Of a stretch of 64,000 nucleotides of DNA, positions 39,387 through 49,189 are shown piece by piece. Location: NCBI RefSeq assembly GCF_003971255.1, contig NZ_CP034660.1, positions 1,922,001 to 1,986,000 of the forward strand, written 5' to 3'. A program made the translations under genes and the position numbers. This DNA is from Colwellia sp. Arc7-635 (lineage in GTDB: Bacteria; Pseudomonadota; Gammaproteobacteria; Enterobacterales; Alteromonadaceae). The number at the start of each line of letters is the position of its first letter. The first letter of the stretch is position 1. A model generated the notes under the pieces. That model was not told where the DNA came from and made no database searches. It saw nothing but the letters and a program-made list of their open reading frames with translations.

Positions 39387-39765
39387 ACTACTGATGATAT
39401 TTGTTGGTATCAGTGGCTGTTTTTCTGTATTATTCGGCGCTTGGTTAGCCCATGGTGGACAATCACTACCTTTGGCGTCACAAGAACGACTAATGACGGC
39501 CTTAACGTATCAATTTTTTCATACGTTAGCGTTAATGCTAACCATTATCCTATATAAGCTTCACAGCAGACTCACGTTACTCATTGCAGGTATATTATTT
39601 GCGATAGGCATCGTACTTTTTAGCGGCAGTTTATATATCAAAACTTTATTTGAAGTTTTGAGTATTGGAAAGTTGGCGCCTTCTGGCGGCCTGTCATTTG
39701 CACTTGCATGGCTATTGGTTGGATTTGCAGGTACTAAAATGTTTGATCATAAGTTAGGTAATTAA
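39364..39765 (+). CDS. ygdD: DUF423 inner-membrane protein YgdD
   Basis: 133 residues with four hydrophobic helices. The DUF423 pattern is present (FGAWLAHG near the start, YQFFHTLALM, LFSGSLY, APSGGLSFALAWL). Function unknown. It sits between a gcvA-like gene and rlmM, as in E. coli. It overlaps the hydrolase gene by 23 bases. Confidence 0.9.
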   Translation: MKLTTLAKLLMIFVGISGCFSVLFGAWLAHGGQSLPLASQERLMTALTYQFFHTLALMLTIILYKLHSRLTLLIAGILFAIGIVLFSGSLYIKTLFEVLSIGKLAPSGGLSFALAWLLVGFAGTKMFDHKLGN

Positions 39766-39770
39766 TCGAA

Positions 39771-40877
39771 ATGACTGCAATAGTTTTATATTGTCGCCCT
39801 GGATTCGAAAAAGAATGTGGCGCAGAAATTCAAGAAAAAGCATCATGGAATGAAGTTTACGGCTATTTAGAGCTGAGTAAAAACCAAGGTGTGGTTTATT
39901 TTCATTTAAATAAGCCGGAAGAGGGCGAAATGCTAATGGAAAAAGTGCCATTACGTCGACTCATTTTCGCCCGTCAATGGTTTGTTAGCGTAACAGAAAA
40001 AATAGCTTTACCCGATTACAACCGTGTTGAAGCGATTGTTGAAGCGTTAGGTAGCGAATGGCAATATGCTGATTTGCGTATGGAGACCCCAGATACCAAC
40101 GACGGTAAAGAATTATCTAAATTTTGTCGAAAATTAGCTGTACCGTTACGACAAGCACTAAGAAAAGAATCGATACTGACAGAAAAAGGTAATAAAGACG
40201 GCTCAATATTACATGCGTTATTTTTATCTGGCAAAGAAGTTATCTTTGGTTTCTCATTAGCGCACAATACTTCTCCACATGTGATGGGTATCCCACGTTT
40301 AAAATTTCCGAATGCGTCTCCAAGTCGTTCAACGTTGAAGTTAGATGAAGCTTTTTTATATTTTATCCCTAAAGATGAATGGAGTACTCGTTTAACATCA
40401 GGTATGAATGCGGTAGATTTAGGTGCAGCGCCTGGTGGTTGGACGTATCAATTAGTGCGACGTGGTATGATGGTAACGTCGATTGACAATGGCCCAATGG
40501 CCGAGTCACTCATGGATACAGGGCAAGTAAAGCATCGCACTATGGATGGTTTTAAATATGTGCCACAAAAGCAGAATGTATATTGGCTAGTTTGTGACAT
40601 GATTGAAAAACCACAACGTGTAGCAAAATTAATGAGTGATTGGCTATTAAAAGGCCAGTGTAAAGAAGCAATGTTTAACTTAAAACTGCCAATGAAAGGT
40701 CGTTACCAGCAAGTAAATGATGATTTACAAAGTATGAAAGATGCTTTTGCTCACTACAATGTTAAGTATGAGCTTTATGCTAAACATTTATATTATGATC
40801 GTGAAGAAATCACTGTACATGCTAGGTTGTTATCACCTGCACCGTTAGATATTTATGCGGGCGGGAAAACCCAATAG
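39771..40877 (+). CDS. rlmM: 23S rRNA 2'-O-ribose methyltransferase RlmM
   Basis: Methylates C2498 (E. coli numbering) of 23S rRNA using SAM. 368 residues: an N-terminal THUMP-like RNA-binding part and a C-terminal Rossmann methyltransferase. The SAM motif is VDLGAAPGGWTYQLV (~220). The catalytic K-D-K-E set is represented by Asp in VCDMIEKP, Lys in LKLPMKGRYQQV and Glu in YDREEITVHARL. It is the last gene of the gcvA-ygdD-rlmM run. Confidence 0.96.
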   Translation: MTAIVLYCRPGFEKECGAEIQEKASWNEVYGYLELSKNQGVVYFHLNKPEEGEMLMEKVPLRRLIFARQWFVSVTEKIALPDYNRVEAIVEALGSEWQYADLRMETPDTNDGKELSKFCRKLAVPLRQALRKESILTEKGNKDGSILHALFLSGKEVIFGFSLAHNTSPHVMGIPRLKFPNASPSRSTLKLDEAFLYFIPKDEWSTRLTSGMNAVDLGAAPGGWTYQLVRRGMMVTSIDNGPMAESLMDTGQVKHRTMDGFKYVPQKQNVYWLVCDMIEKPQRVAKLMSDWLLKGQCKEAMFNLKLPMKGRYQQVNDDLQSMKDAFAHYNVKYELYAKHLYYDREEITVHARLLSPAPLDIYAGGKTQ

Positions 40878-40935
40878 CGAGTAGCATGAGTAATTTTTAT
40901 GAAGTTAAGCGTGTTGTATCATTGAACCTGTATTG

Positions 40936-41095
40936 ATACCAATTGAAATAAACAATTGATCATTTTAAGGCGATTTAAATCTCCAATAACGGCGTTGCTT
41001 TCAATCACAATAGCTAGCTATTACTCAATCAAGCGCCTTGTTCTTGAAAATTTACCCTCGCTTAACATTGATCGATAAGTTATTACATTTGGTAT
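40936..41095. repeat. MITE-like inverted-repeat element, family A, short copy
   Basis: 160 bases with the same inverted ends as the copy at 11625-11834 (ATACCAATTGAAATAA ... TTATTACATTTGGTAT). It lacks about 50 bases found in the middle of the longer copy. It lies between the convergent rlmM and isocitrate dehydrogenase genes, before their terminator. Non-coding. Confidence 0.85.
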
Positions 41096-41114
41096 GACTG
41101 ATAATACAAATATA

Positions 41115-41144
41115 AAAAAACCAAGCTTAATTGCTTGGTTTTTT
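41115..41144. terminator. Bidirectional terminator between rlmM and isocitrate dehydrogenase
   Basis: AAAAAACCAAGC, TTAATT loop, GCTTGGTTTTTT. Symmetrical flanks suit both convergent genes. Confidence 0.92.
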
Positions 41145-41167
41145 AGTTTTATCAGTATGGTACGTTA

Positions 41168-42175
41168 TTATAAACGCTCTAAAACTGCATCTGTGAAGTC
41201 GGTAGTGCCATGTGTGCCACCCAGGTCACGTGTAGTGCGGTCACCCGACTCAATAACATCCGTAATCGCACGACGAATGTTATCAGCTTCATCAGCCATA
41301 CCTAAATACTCTAGCATTTGAATAGCAGCTAAAATAACAGATGTAGGATTGGCTAAGTTTTTACCTGCAATGTCAGGCGCACTGCCATGAACCGCTTCGA
41401 ATATTGCACAACCGTTACCAATATTAGCGCCTGGTGCCATACCTAAACCACCCACTAAACCAGCACAAAGATCTGACAATATATCACCAAATAAATTCGT
41501 GGTAACAATAACGTCAAATTGTTCAGGGTTCATTACTAACTGCATACAACAGTTGTCAACAATCATCTCTGTTGATTCAATTTGTGGGTAACGTGCTGCA
41601 ACTTCTCGAGCTACTTTAAGAAATAAACCTGATGTTGATTTCAAAATATTAGCTTTATGAACAGCGGTAACTTTTTTACGACCTTCTTTTATCGCCGTTT
41701 CATAGGCGAAGGTTACAATGCGTTCAGCACCTTCACGAGTAACAAGACTCATTGCTTCTGCGTGATTTCCGTCAGCTGATACTGTTTGACCAAGGCCTGA
41801 ATACATACCCTCAGTGTTTTCACGAATGGTGATGATATCGATATTTTCATAACGTGCCTTAGTGCCTTTAAATGACAGTACAGGGCGTACGTTAGCGTAT
41901 AACTGAAAATGCTTACGTAAGGTAACGTTAATTGATGTAAAACCATCACCAACAGGTGTTGTTAATGGACCTTTTAAAGCAATTTTATTCTTTTTAATCA
42001 ACGCGAGTGTTGATTCTGGCACTAAATCGCCATGATTCTCCAAGGCGGTAAGGCCGGCATCAGCATACTCATATTCAAAATCACAGCCTGCTTTATCTAA
42101 TACCTTGATAGTTGCGTCTATAATATCTGGACCTATGCCGTCACCTGGGATCACTGTTATGGTTTGTTTAGCCAT
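41168..42175 (-). CDS. Isocitrate dehydrogenase, NAD-type (isocitrate/isopropylmalate family)
   Basis: 335-residue member of the isocitrate/isopropylmalate dehydrogenase family. It shows TVIPGDGIGPDI, the substrate segment TPVGDGFTSINVTLRK (Ser-x-Asn rather than a LeuB pattern), RENTEGMYSG, DNCCMQLV, NLFGDILSDL and EAVHGSAPDIAGK. The length and pattern match the NAD-dependent type rather than the 416-residue NADP Icd of E. coli. It would run the isocitrate step of the TCA cycle. Homoisocitrate or tartrate dehydrogenase are less likely alternatives. Confidence 0.88.
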   Translation of the reverse strand: MAKQTITVIPGDGIGPDIIDATIKVLDKAGCDFEYEYADAGLTALENHGDLVPESTLALIKKNKIALKGPLTTPVGDGFTSINVTLRKHFQLYANVRPVLSFKGTKARYENIDIITIRENTEGMYSGLGQTVSADGNHAEAMSLVTREGAERIVTFAYETAIKEGRKKVTAVHKANILKSTSGLFLKVAREVAARYPQIESTEMIVDNCCMQLVMNPEQFDVIVTTNLFGDILSDLCAGLVGGLGMAPGANIGNGCAIFEAVHGSAPDIAGKNLANPTSVILAAIQMLEYLGMADEADNIRRAITDVIESGDRTTRDLGGTHGTTDFTDAVLERL

Positions 42176-42600
42176 TGTTTCATTACCTTTTGAGTATTAC
42201 TGTACTGGAGTTGCGAGAATCGAAATTTATTGGTTAAAGATACAACAATAATCAATAAATATACCTTATCTATCTCTGTCGTTATTGATTTAACCGAGTT
42301 AATGCCCGCAATTATAGCAACTAATCGGAGCAGTTAGTAAGTTTTACCGTTAAACTTTAGTCTTATAGTAAAGGTTTTCAACAATTAATATGAATTTCAG
42401 CGTGTCATTATGTTTTAACGTGCGGATGTGCAAAAAGCACTGACGTATCCTATTAAGAATAAATATGCGAAAAGAGGAAGGGGAACGGGTTAATTAATAA
42501 CGAGGCTATAATTTAGCTGCTTCAAATTAAAATGTGCTAGAGAAATTGCACAGCCATATAGCAGTACAATTTCTCGTTGCTCTAAAACGTATAAATCTAC
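42176..42600. other. Intergenic stretch upstream of isocitrate dehydrogenase
   Basis: About 425 bases, presumably with the isocitrate dehydrogenase promoter. At 42540-42575 GAGAAATTG and CAATTTCTC form a hairpin with an 18-base loop, possibly ending the DUF3192 transcript. Nothing else is identified. Confidence 0.5.
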
Positions 42601-42978
42601 TTATAGCTTTAAAAATTGTTGGTAGGCAGTTTTACCAATTGCCGTTAGTATGCCATTAGTAAATAGCAATGCAGTGCATTCGTCTTGTGTTGTAATACCA
42701 TCAGATTTCACGTGTTGAGTGCGATAAAAACTCACTTGGTAACTACTCTCGTTAACTATTTTAGCTTCGGTAATATCAGGGCTGCCCAATTGTTCAATAG
42801 CGTGATTAAAATTAAAGTCTTCTAATTTAAGTTTAGCGATAAATTGTCGATTGTAAGCTTCTCGATCTTCCCATTGCATTTTGGCTGGGCTGTCGTCATA
42901 AAAATTGACTACTAAAGCGACAAACACTCCATATGCTGCTAAGGCGATTAATATTCTGCCAATGATTTTTTTATTCAC
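42601..42978 (-). CDS. DUF3192 family membrane-anchored protein
   Basis: 125 residues with one N-terminal membrane helix (IIGRILIALAAYGVFVALVVNFY) and a soluble domain. That domain has the DUF3192 pattern: FNHAIEQLGSPDITEA, YQVSFYRTQHVKSDGITTQDECTALLF. The same domain recurs in the lipoprotein at 49190-49546 (YRTHRLHKDGLTTKDEC...), so the genome has at least two versions, one helix-anchored and one lipid-anchored. Function unknown. Confidence 0.8.
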   Translation of the reverse strand: MNKKIIGRILIALAAYGVFVALVVNFYDDSPAKMQWEDREAYNRQFIAKLKLEDFNFNHAIEQLGSPDITEAKIVNESSYQVSFYRTQHVKSDGITTQDECTALLFTNGILTAIGKTAYQQFLKL

Positions 42979-43102
42979 TTTTATTCCTTGAATCTTCTTA
43001 TTATTTATTGTTTTAAAAGATTTTTATGACTAATGTAAGTTAGAGTCGGAGGTAGGTATTCTCCGCTAGGCCCATCATTAATTGTATAATGTTACCAGAT
43101 TG

Positions 43103-43924
43103 TTAAGGGCTGGCAAACGTATTTTCATCTGTTAGTCTGATGTCTTTTAAATTAAAGCCTAGTGGAATATCAACCTTCAAAGTGAGTAATTTTCGACTTA
43201 GCGTTATTTGTTCATCATGCTGTGCCAGTTTCTCACTGATTGTATGTTTTAAATCCTTGGCATTAAGAATGGCTTTAATGGAACCATATTGGTTGAGTAA
43301 TTTTGATGCTGTGACTTGTCCAATACCTGCAACCCCCGGAATTTTGTTGGTGTTATCGCCTGTTAATGTCCATAAATCCATCAATTTGTCTGGCTTGACA
43401 TTAAATTTATTCACCACATAATCTTCATCTAAATAACGGCGATTAAAATAGTCATAAACTTGGATATTGGGACTAAGCAGTGACAGAAAACATTTATCAG
43501 TAGATATAACGGTAACGTTCTGGCCACGTAGTGCTACTTTTATCGCTAGTGTGGCAATTAAGTCATCTGCTTCATCGACCTCTGAAACCAAAGAGTCTAC
43601 ATGTTGTTGCATAAACCTATCTTGAATATCAGCTAAATGCTCAGCTAAATGTTCGGGCATTTTCTTACGGCCCTTTTTGTAATCGGGATAAAGCTCATAA
43701 CGCCAACAGGGTGCTTGCGAGTCAAAAACAGCAAGTGCATGGCTAGGTTGTAGTTGCTCAATAATTTTTGCTAAAGCTTGATCACAAGCTTTAGCAGTAT
43801 TAAATAAAACCTGCTGCTTGGTATTGTCAGCGAGCTCATTATTTAATAAAAATGGCCGTTCTTGTACGGCATAAATTCTTCTGATCAAATTTAAAGCATC
43901 AATCAATACTAAATTAACCGTCAT
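43103..43924 (-). CDS. xni: Flap endonuclease-like protein Xni (ExoIX)
   Basis: Structure-specific 5' nuclease relative of the DNA polymerase I 5' exonuclease domain. 273 residues from the ATG at 43924 (MTVNLVLIDALNLIRRIYAVQE). The frame is open 14 codons further upstream but that would run into ppnN, whereas GAAGG precedes 43924. It shows DALNLIRR, VFDSQAPCWRYELYPDYKKGRK, VSEVDEADDLIATLA, STDKCFLSLL and WTLTGDNTNKIPGVAGIGQVTA. It is paired with ppnN as in E. coli and probably cotranscribed. Confidence 0.94.
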   Translation of the reverse strand: MTVNLVLIDALNLIRRIYAVQERPFLLNNELADNTKQQVLFNTAKACDQALAKIIEQLQPSHALAVFDSQAPCWRYELYPDYKKGRKKMPEHLAEHLADIQDRFMQQHVDSLVSEVDEADDLIATLAIKVALRGQNVTVISTDKCFLSLLSPNIQVYDYFNRRYLDEDYVVNKFNVKPDKLMDLWTLTGDNTNKIPGVAGIGQVTASKLLNQYGSIKAILNAKDLKHTISEKLAQHDEQITLSRKLLTLKVDIPLGFNLKDIRLTDENTFASP

Positions 43925-43928
43925 ATAT

Positions 43929-45275
43929 TTAACCTTCAATGACCTTGTAACAAGGTACATATTCACTACCAGGTAGTTTCATTCTTTGTTGTTTAACAAA
44001 TGAATTCAATAACGTATCCATCAATGCCATTATTTCATTGTCGCCACTGATTTCGAATGGTCCATGTTCGCGTATGGCTTTTATACCACTGGCTTTAACA
44101 TTACCTGCGACAATGCCTGAAAATGCACGACGTAAGTTAGCGGCTAATGAGGCAATATCTTGATCAAAATGTAAATTGAGTGCTGACATGTTGTCATGAT
44201 CAGGCTCAAATGGCTGCTGAAACTCAGGCTCAATAGCTAATGACCAATTAAAATGATATGAATCACCAGTGAGTTTACGATGTGCAACGACTTCTTCAGT
44301 GGTTAACTTAAACGTTTTGGCCACTTCTTCGGCATCACCAATAATTATTTTGTAAAGCTGTTGGGCTTTTTCACCGAGAGTTGCGGCAATAAAATTATCA
44401 ATCTGTTCGAAATATTCGGCACTCTCGATTGGCCCCGTTAAAATAATAGGTAATTTTTGTGATTGATTTTTTGAATGCAACATAATACCTAGAATATAAA
44501 GCAACTCTTCAGCAGTACCGGCACCTCCAGGGAAAATGATAATGCCGTGAGACATGCGAACAAAGGCCTCTAAACGCTTTTCAATGTCTGGCATGATAAC
44601 CAACTCATTAACAATAGGGTTGGGTGGCTCTGCCGCAATGATACTCGGTTCAGTCAATCCTAAGTAGCGCCCAGTAGTATTACGCTGTTTAGCATGGCCA
44701 AATGTTGCTCCTTTCATCGGACCTTTCATTGCACCTGGGCCACAGCCGGTACAAATATTAAAACCACGTAGCCCTAGGTGATAGCCCACTTCTTTAGTGT
44801 ATTTATATTCAGTGCTGTTAATTGAATGACCTCCCCAACAGGTGATCAAGTTAGGAGGGCTGTCAGGAATAATAGCGTTGGCATTACGCAGCATATCGAA
44901 AGTCATATTAGTTGCACTGTCACTGGTGCTAATATTGGAACTATAACAATCACCAATGAATAATATGTCGCGTAGCACGGCAGATAGATGCTCCTGAATA
45001 CCTTTTATAATCACGCCGTCGACAAAGGCATGTTCAGGGGGATTATCTAGCGCTAATTTAACACCACGTTCGCGTCGCAGCACTTTAATCTTGAAATCTT
45101 GAAATTGTTGATAGATATCTTCTGCATTGTCGGTATGACTACCAGCATTTAGTACGGCGAGAGAGCAATTACGATAGAGATTATAGAGCTCACTGGTTGC
45201 TGATTGCTGTAAGCGGTCAACTTCGGCTTGAGACAGCAGATTCATCTTGCCAACAGGATTAATTTGGGTATGCAT
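43929..45275 (-). CDS. ppnN: Pyrimidine/purine nucleotide 5'-monophosphate nucleosidase PpnN
   Basis: Cleaves nucleoside monophosphates to base and ribose 5-phosphate. In E. coli it responds to (p)ppGpp. 448 residues. The N-terminus ([24 protein letters not shown]) aligns with E. coli PpnN, supporting this start. The family (LOG/lysine decarboxylase-like) motif [12 protein letters not shown] is present, as are TCWGGHSIN and [17 protein letters not shown]. It lies 4 bases upstream of xni. Confidence 0.95.
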   Translation of the reverse strand: MHTQINPVGKMNLLSQAEVDRLQQSATSELYNLYRNCSLAVLNAGSHTDNAEDIYQQFQDFKIKVLRRERGVKLALDNPPEHAFVDGVIIKGIQEHLSAVLRDILFIGDCYSSNISTSDSATNMTFDMLRNANAIIPDSPPNLITCWGGHSINSTEYKYTKEVGYHLGLRGFNICTGCGPGAMKGPMKGATFGHAKQRNTTGRYLGLTEPSIIAAEPPNPIVNELVIMPDIEKRLEAFVRMSHGIIIFPGGAGTAEELLYILGIMLHSKNQSQKLPIILTGPIESAEYFEQIDNFIAATLGEKAQQLYKIIIGDAEEVAKTFKLTTEEVVAHRKLTGDSYHFNWSLAIEPEFQQPFEPDHDNMSALNLHFDQDIASLAANLRRAFSGIVAGNVKASGIKAIREHGPFEISGDNEIMALMDTLLNSFVKQQRMKLPGSEYVPCYKVIEG

Positions 45276-45299
45276 AGCTGTACTTCCTCATTCGTCTTT

Positions 45300-46943
45300 T
45301 TATCCGTAAATAACTCTATTTTTACCATCTTTTTTTGCTTGATATAATGCGGCATCAGCACGTTCAAAGGCGGAATGTACATTATCAGCTTTTTCTATCA
45401 AGGTGACACCAATAGAGAGGGTGATACTGACACGATCATTTTTAAAGGTAAAAGGTAAGCTGGCAACTTTTTCGCGTAATATGTTGAGCTTGCTAAGGAC
45501 GGTTGCTTTATTAATATTACTGAAAATCAAGACAAATTCTTCACCACCATAACGGCCAATAAATGCATCATCAGCAATAACCTTTTTTAAGGTGTTAGCA
45601 ATAACTTGCAAGGTTTTATCGCCAGCAATATGGCCGTAGGTATCATTGATACGCTTAAAGTCATCTAAGTCAACAACAGTAATCGCTAAATCGAAATTAT
45701 GAGCATGATATTGCTCTATCTCTTTCGCAAAATATTCATCAAAAGCGGCTCGGTTACCTAATTTGGTTAGTGCATCTTGCAAGCTTTTAGCTTGTTGCTC
45801 TTGAATACGTTTTTCAAACGTTTGGCTCTGTAATTCTAATTGTTCAACTTGAGCAGACATTTTAGTTAATTTATCTTGTAGAATGATGCGTTGTTTTTCT
45901 TCTAGTTGAGTTTTGTTTTTAAGTGCCTTAGCTATTTGCAGGAGCTTCTTATTTACATCTTCTTTCATCTCAGTCAACGAACCTGTGCCGTTAATTTCGA
46001 TGCTCATTTCTGTTATTTTATCTTTTAGTTCTTTATTGATTCGATCATTTTTTATGTTCGAATCTGCCGTACTGGCAATAGTTGAATTTACAGAGGCTTG
46101 AACGGAGGCTAAAGTTTCACTTAATGTTGATAGAAACACTTTAGCTGTACTGCGTTCTTGTTTTAAATCTTCAATGATAAGATCAAAAACATTGAGACAT
46201 TTGGTCATTAAAATATGATTAGAAATATTGCCTTTCAAACTAGACTTTATTTCATTGATATCAGCTTTGTGTTTTGGTGAAATGACTAAAGTATTTAAAA
46301 TGGAATTAAAGCGCCCCAGTAATTTTTTTGACACTGTTTGTTCATTTGTATTTTCTGATTTTTCTAAACGAGAGTTATTGACGCTATCAATTGTATTAAT
46401 TTTTTCAGTGCTAATAGTTTCGTTACGGGTAACTGAATTTAGAGTCTGTTGGCTACTATGAGTCGGTAAGACGCTTTCATAAAAAGTAATAAATTCACTC
46501 ATCAGTGAGACGTATTGAACTGGTGAACTTTGATCTTGCTGAATTTTATCTATCAGTGTTTTTAAGTATCGACGATTGTCTGGAGGTAATTTTTTTACCT
46601 TTTGTAAGCGGGTACCTGAAGCTTGTAATTGTGCCTGTATTTTTTTTATATTGGTGTCATTTTGCACAGAATGTTTTTGTAGCAAGGCAGATATAGTACT
46701 AATTTCTTTTTCTAAATCAGCGAAGCTCGTCGATTTTTTTAACGCCGTTCTTAATTTTGCTAATCTATTATCAAGTAATATATCTGTGCCTTTACAAGCT
46801 TGTGATAATTTACCGATAAAACCAGTCAGTAATGCCGATTGTGCACTGAACTCTTGTTCTAGCGTGCTTCGAGCGCTAATAGCGGTATCAAGCCGTGACT
46901 TTAAATGGCTGATAGTTTTTTCCGCAACAGAGTTTTCGCTCAT
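45300..46943 (-). CDS. Diguanylate cyclase with long coiled-coil N-terminus
   Basis: 547-residue soluble protein without membrane helices. Residues ~1-370 are helical, with heptad-like stretches (LSETLASVQASVNSTIAS, LQDKLTKMSAQVEQLELQ) likely forming coiled coils. The C-terminal GGDEF domain (~385-547) has LTKLGNRAAFDEYF, VDLDDFKRINDTYGH and RYGGEEF, so it should make cyclic di-GMP. The inhibitory I-site (RxxD) is not present at the expected place (ADDA instead). It lies 25 bases upstream of ppnN on the same strand. Confidence 0.92.
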   Translation of the reverse strand: MSENSVAEKTISHLKSRLDTAISARSTLEQEFSAQSALLTGFIGKLSQACKGTDILLDNRLAKLRTALKKSTSFADLEKEISTISALLQKHSVQNDTNIKKIQAQLQASGTRLQKVKKLPPDNRRYLKTLIDKIQQDQSSPVQYVSLMSEFITFYESVLPTHSSQQTLNSVTRNETISTEKINTIDSVNNSRLEKSENTNEQTVSKKLLGRFNSILNTLVISPKHKADINEIKSSLKGNISNHILMTKCLNVFDLIIEDLKQERSTAKVFLSTLSETLASVQASVNSTIASTADSNIKNDRINKELKDKITEMSIEINGTGSLTEMKEDVNKKLLQIAKALKNKTQLEEKQRIILQDKLTKMSAQVEQLELQSQTFEKRIQEQQAKSLQDALTKLGNRAAFDEYFAKEIEQYHAHNFDLAITVVDLDDFKRINDTYGHIAGDKTLQVIANTLKKVIADDAFIGRYGGEEFVLIFSNINKATVLSKLNILREKVASLPFTFKNDRVSITLSIGVTLIEKADNVHSAFERADAALYQAKKDGKNRVIYG

Positions 46944-47146
46944 AAAAAATCCTTACTTAAATTAGTTGCCAATCGGTGTAAAAAGGTACGCTATAACTGC
47001 AGCTTGAAATAATGCTTTAACATCAAGGATAAAGCACTACTTTCAGTATATGCTAATAATAAACATAAGCGGATAAAAAGCTAGCTTAAGCACGCATCTA
47101 GTTATTACTTGTCTAAAAAATAGACTGTTTTAAGCTTGCTGCCTAT

Positions 47147-48022
47147 TTACTGTCTAAGTGTTCTTAGTTTAGGTGCTTTTTTATCACTTGTTGAACGAAA
47201 AGGATTAATATCTAGACCCCCTCTGCGTGTGTATCTGGCAAAGACAGTTAAGCTATCAACTTGACAATATTGCTGTATGTCACAAAAAATTCGTTCGACA
47301 CATTGTTCATGAAACTCATTATGTTGGCGAAAAGAAATTAAATACCTTAATAAGCTTTCATGGCAAATTTTTTGACCACTATACGTTATATAAACACTCG
47401 CCCAATCAGGTTGATTAGTAATTAAGCAGTTCGATTTTAACAAATGACAGACTAAATATTCATTAACATTCGGTTCGATGCTGTGTTCGATATTATGTCC
47501 TGCATTTTGCTCAGTATTTTTCAAACTTTCAGGTGCTAATTGATAATGCTCAATATCAATATCTAAGTCATCGATACACAATGCTGTATCTTCAGATAAA
47601 GCAAGTGCCGGACAGTCGTTTACTGGAAATAGTTTTACTTGTGCAGTAGCGCCTGCAGTGGCAGATAAATCATTAATTAACGCTAACTCTACTTGCTGCC
47701 ATGAAGCGAATTTAGTTTGATTAAAACTATTGAGATACAATTTAAATGATTTTGATTCAACAATATTTGGACTACTGCACGGAAAAATAAACTCAGCCAC
47801 CGCGACAACAGGTTTACCCTTATCATTTAGCCATGATAATTCATAACCATACCAAACATCTTCACCGATAAACGGAAGTTTTTCAGCGGTTAAGTCCAAG
47901 CTATCTCTATTTAAGCTTCTTGGTACCGCTTGCAGTAATTCTGGGTTATATTGGCTGCAATAGTGCGTTGTTTTTCCAAGTGCTAAGTTACTTAACTCTT
48001 TTGCGTTTGTATAAGTGCTCAT
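47147..48022 (-). CDS. queF: NADPH-dependent 7-cyano-7-deazaguanine reductase QueF
   Basis: Reduces preQ0 to preQ1 in queuosine synthesis. 291 residues of the long two-module (E. coli) type. The N-terminal half carries the NADPH/structural motif [12 protein letters not shown]. The C-terminal half has the catalytic Cys 199 and Asp 206 in [17 protein letters not shown]. Between them lies a slightly extended Asn/Glu/His-rich linker (~166-187: [13 protein letters not shown]...). It is divergent from syd, as in E. coli. Confidence 0.96.
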   Translation of the reverse strand: MSTYTNAKELSNLALGKTTHYCSQYNPELLQAVPRSLNRDSLDLTAEKLPFIGEDVWYGYELSWLNDKGKPVVAVAEFIFPCSSPNIVESKSFKLYLNSFNQTKFASWQQVELALINDLSATAGATAQVKLFPVNDCPALALSEDTALCIDDLDIDIEHYQLAPESLKNTEQNAGHNIEHSIEPNVNEYLVCHLLKSNCLITNQPDWASVYITYSGQKICHESLLRYLISFRQHNEFHEQCVERIFCDIQQYCQVDSLTVFARYTRRGGLDINPFRSTSDKKAPKLRTLRQ

Positions 48023-48096
48023 ATTTGAGTGATTTCTTCTTTGGTTAAAACAGTGTTAGTCATCATTTTCTTTATTTTATAGGAATTAGCCGTTAG

Positions 48097-48678
48097 ATGA
48101 AAATATCAAATTCTTCTCTTCATGAACTCGTGTGGAATTTTTCTCAAGATTATTTACAAAGCTATCAACAAAGATTTCAACATTTACCGATCACCGAGAA
48201 AGATGAAAATTGGCCATCTCCTTGTGAACAAGGTTTGCATAAAGAACTTTTTGCTTTGTGGCACCCCCTTAAAATAGACGACTCGCTAACTTTTGATAAT
48301 GTTGAAGCTGCTTTAGAAGTGCAACTTCATGTTGATATTAAAGCATATTTCACTGCTATTTATAGCGATAGCCTGGATGCCAATTGTCCTGAAGGTGATT
48401 TATCTTTGTTATTTGCGTGGAACGAAAAAGACTTTGCACGTTTACAAGAAAATATTATTGGTCATATTTTAATGAAAACGAAGCTAAAGCAAAAATTAAC
48501 CGTTTTTTTCGCCATCACCGATGACGAAGACCATATTATATCGTTGGACAATGCAACAGGTGCCATTTGGGTAGAAAAAGTCGGCTGTGAACCGCATAAA
48601 AAACTTGCAGATACGCTTGCTGACTTTCTAGTGCAATTGACACCGAGGATCCCACCAAAGGATATAGAAGAACATTAA
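48097..48678 (+). CDS. syd: SecY-interacting protein Syd
   Basis: Cytosolic protein that binds SecY at the membrane and is thought to check translocon assembly. 193 residues. Family features are an acidic overall character, WPSPCEQG near residue 35, FTAIYSD, and the C-terminal ISLDNATGAIWVEKVG. It pairs divergently with queF, with only about 75 bases between the starts. Confidence 0.93.
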   Translation: MKISNSSLHELVWNFSQDYLQSYQQRFQHLPITEKDENWPSPCEQGLHKELFALWHPLKIDDSLTFDNVEAALEVQLHVDIKAYFTAIYSDSLDANCPEGDLSLLFAWNEKDFARLQENIIGHILMKTKLKQKLTVFFAITDDEDHIISLDNATGAIWVEKVGCEPHKKLADTLADFLVQLTPRIPPKDIEEH

Positions 48679-48697
48679 CAGGCTTATTATTTGGCGT

Positions 48698-49015
48698 TTA
48701 TTTTTGTTTTTCTATTAATAGATTTACCTGTAACTTTAATTCAGCTATCTCTTGTTGTAATGGCGCAAGCGCCTTAGCGATCAATAAATTTATATCTTGG
48801 TTGCTCGCTGGCAACGCCGTTGGAGCTTTAGGGAGTGTTTCAACATTTCTGGGGTTTATGAATGTTGGATCATGTTGCCAACTTTTTAAAACAGCAATGA
48901 TTTTTGGTAAAGGAGCATGCTGGTTAAGGCGACTTTTGATCAGTGCGACACTCGGTGTTTTACCATCATTAGCAAGTTTATTGGCGATGATGGAAATTTC
49001 ATCAGATATAGTCAT
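48698..49015 (-). CDS. Small protein with KfrA-like helix-turn-helix and coiled coil
   Basis: 105 residues. The N-terminal half (ISIIANKLANDGKTPSVALIKSRLNQHAPLPKIIAVLKSW) has the shape of a KfrA N-terminal DNA-binding domain (IIxAADxLxAxGxxPTxxxVRxxL). The C-terminal half (LIAKALAPLQQEIAELKLQVNLLIEKQK) is a predicted coiled coil. It may be a DNA-associated protein, but no function is known. It is convergent with syd. Confidence 0.6.
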   Translation of the reverse strand: MTISDEISIIANKLANDGKTPSVALIKSRLNQHAPLPKIIAVLKSWQHDPTFINPRNVETLPKAPTALPASNQDINLLIAKALAPLQQEIAELKLQVNLLIEKQK

Positions 49016-49189
49016 AACGCTTAATTCAAGTGTAAAAGAGGCAATATTTTAGCGAAAAATACTAACTCTGTCTTGAAGTTTTTTCATTAAATATAATTAT
49101 AATTATTTGAATCAATAAGTTAGCGATGTGGTTTGGCATTTGCAATAAGCCTAAACATTATAATCACTTTTTGATAAGAGAAAAATAAA

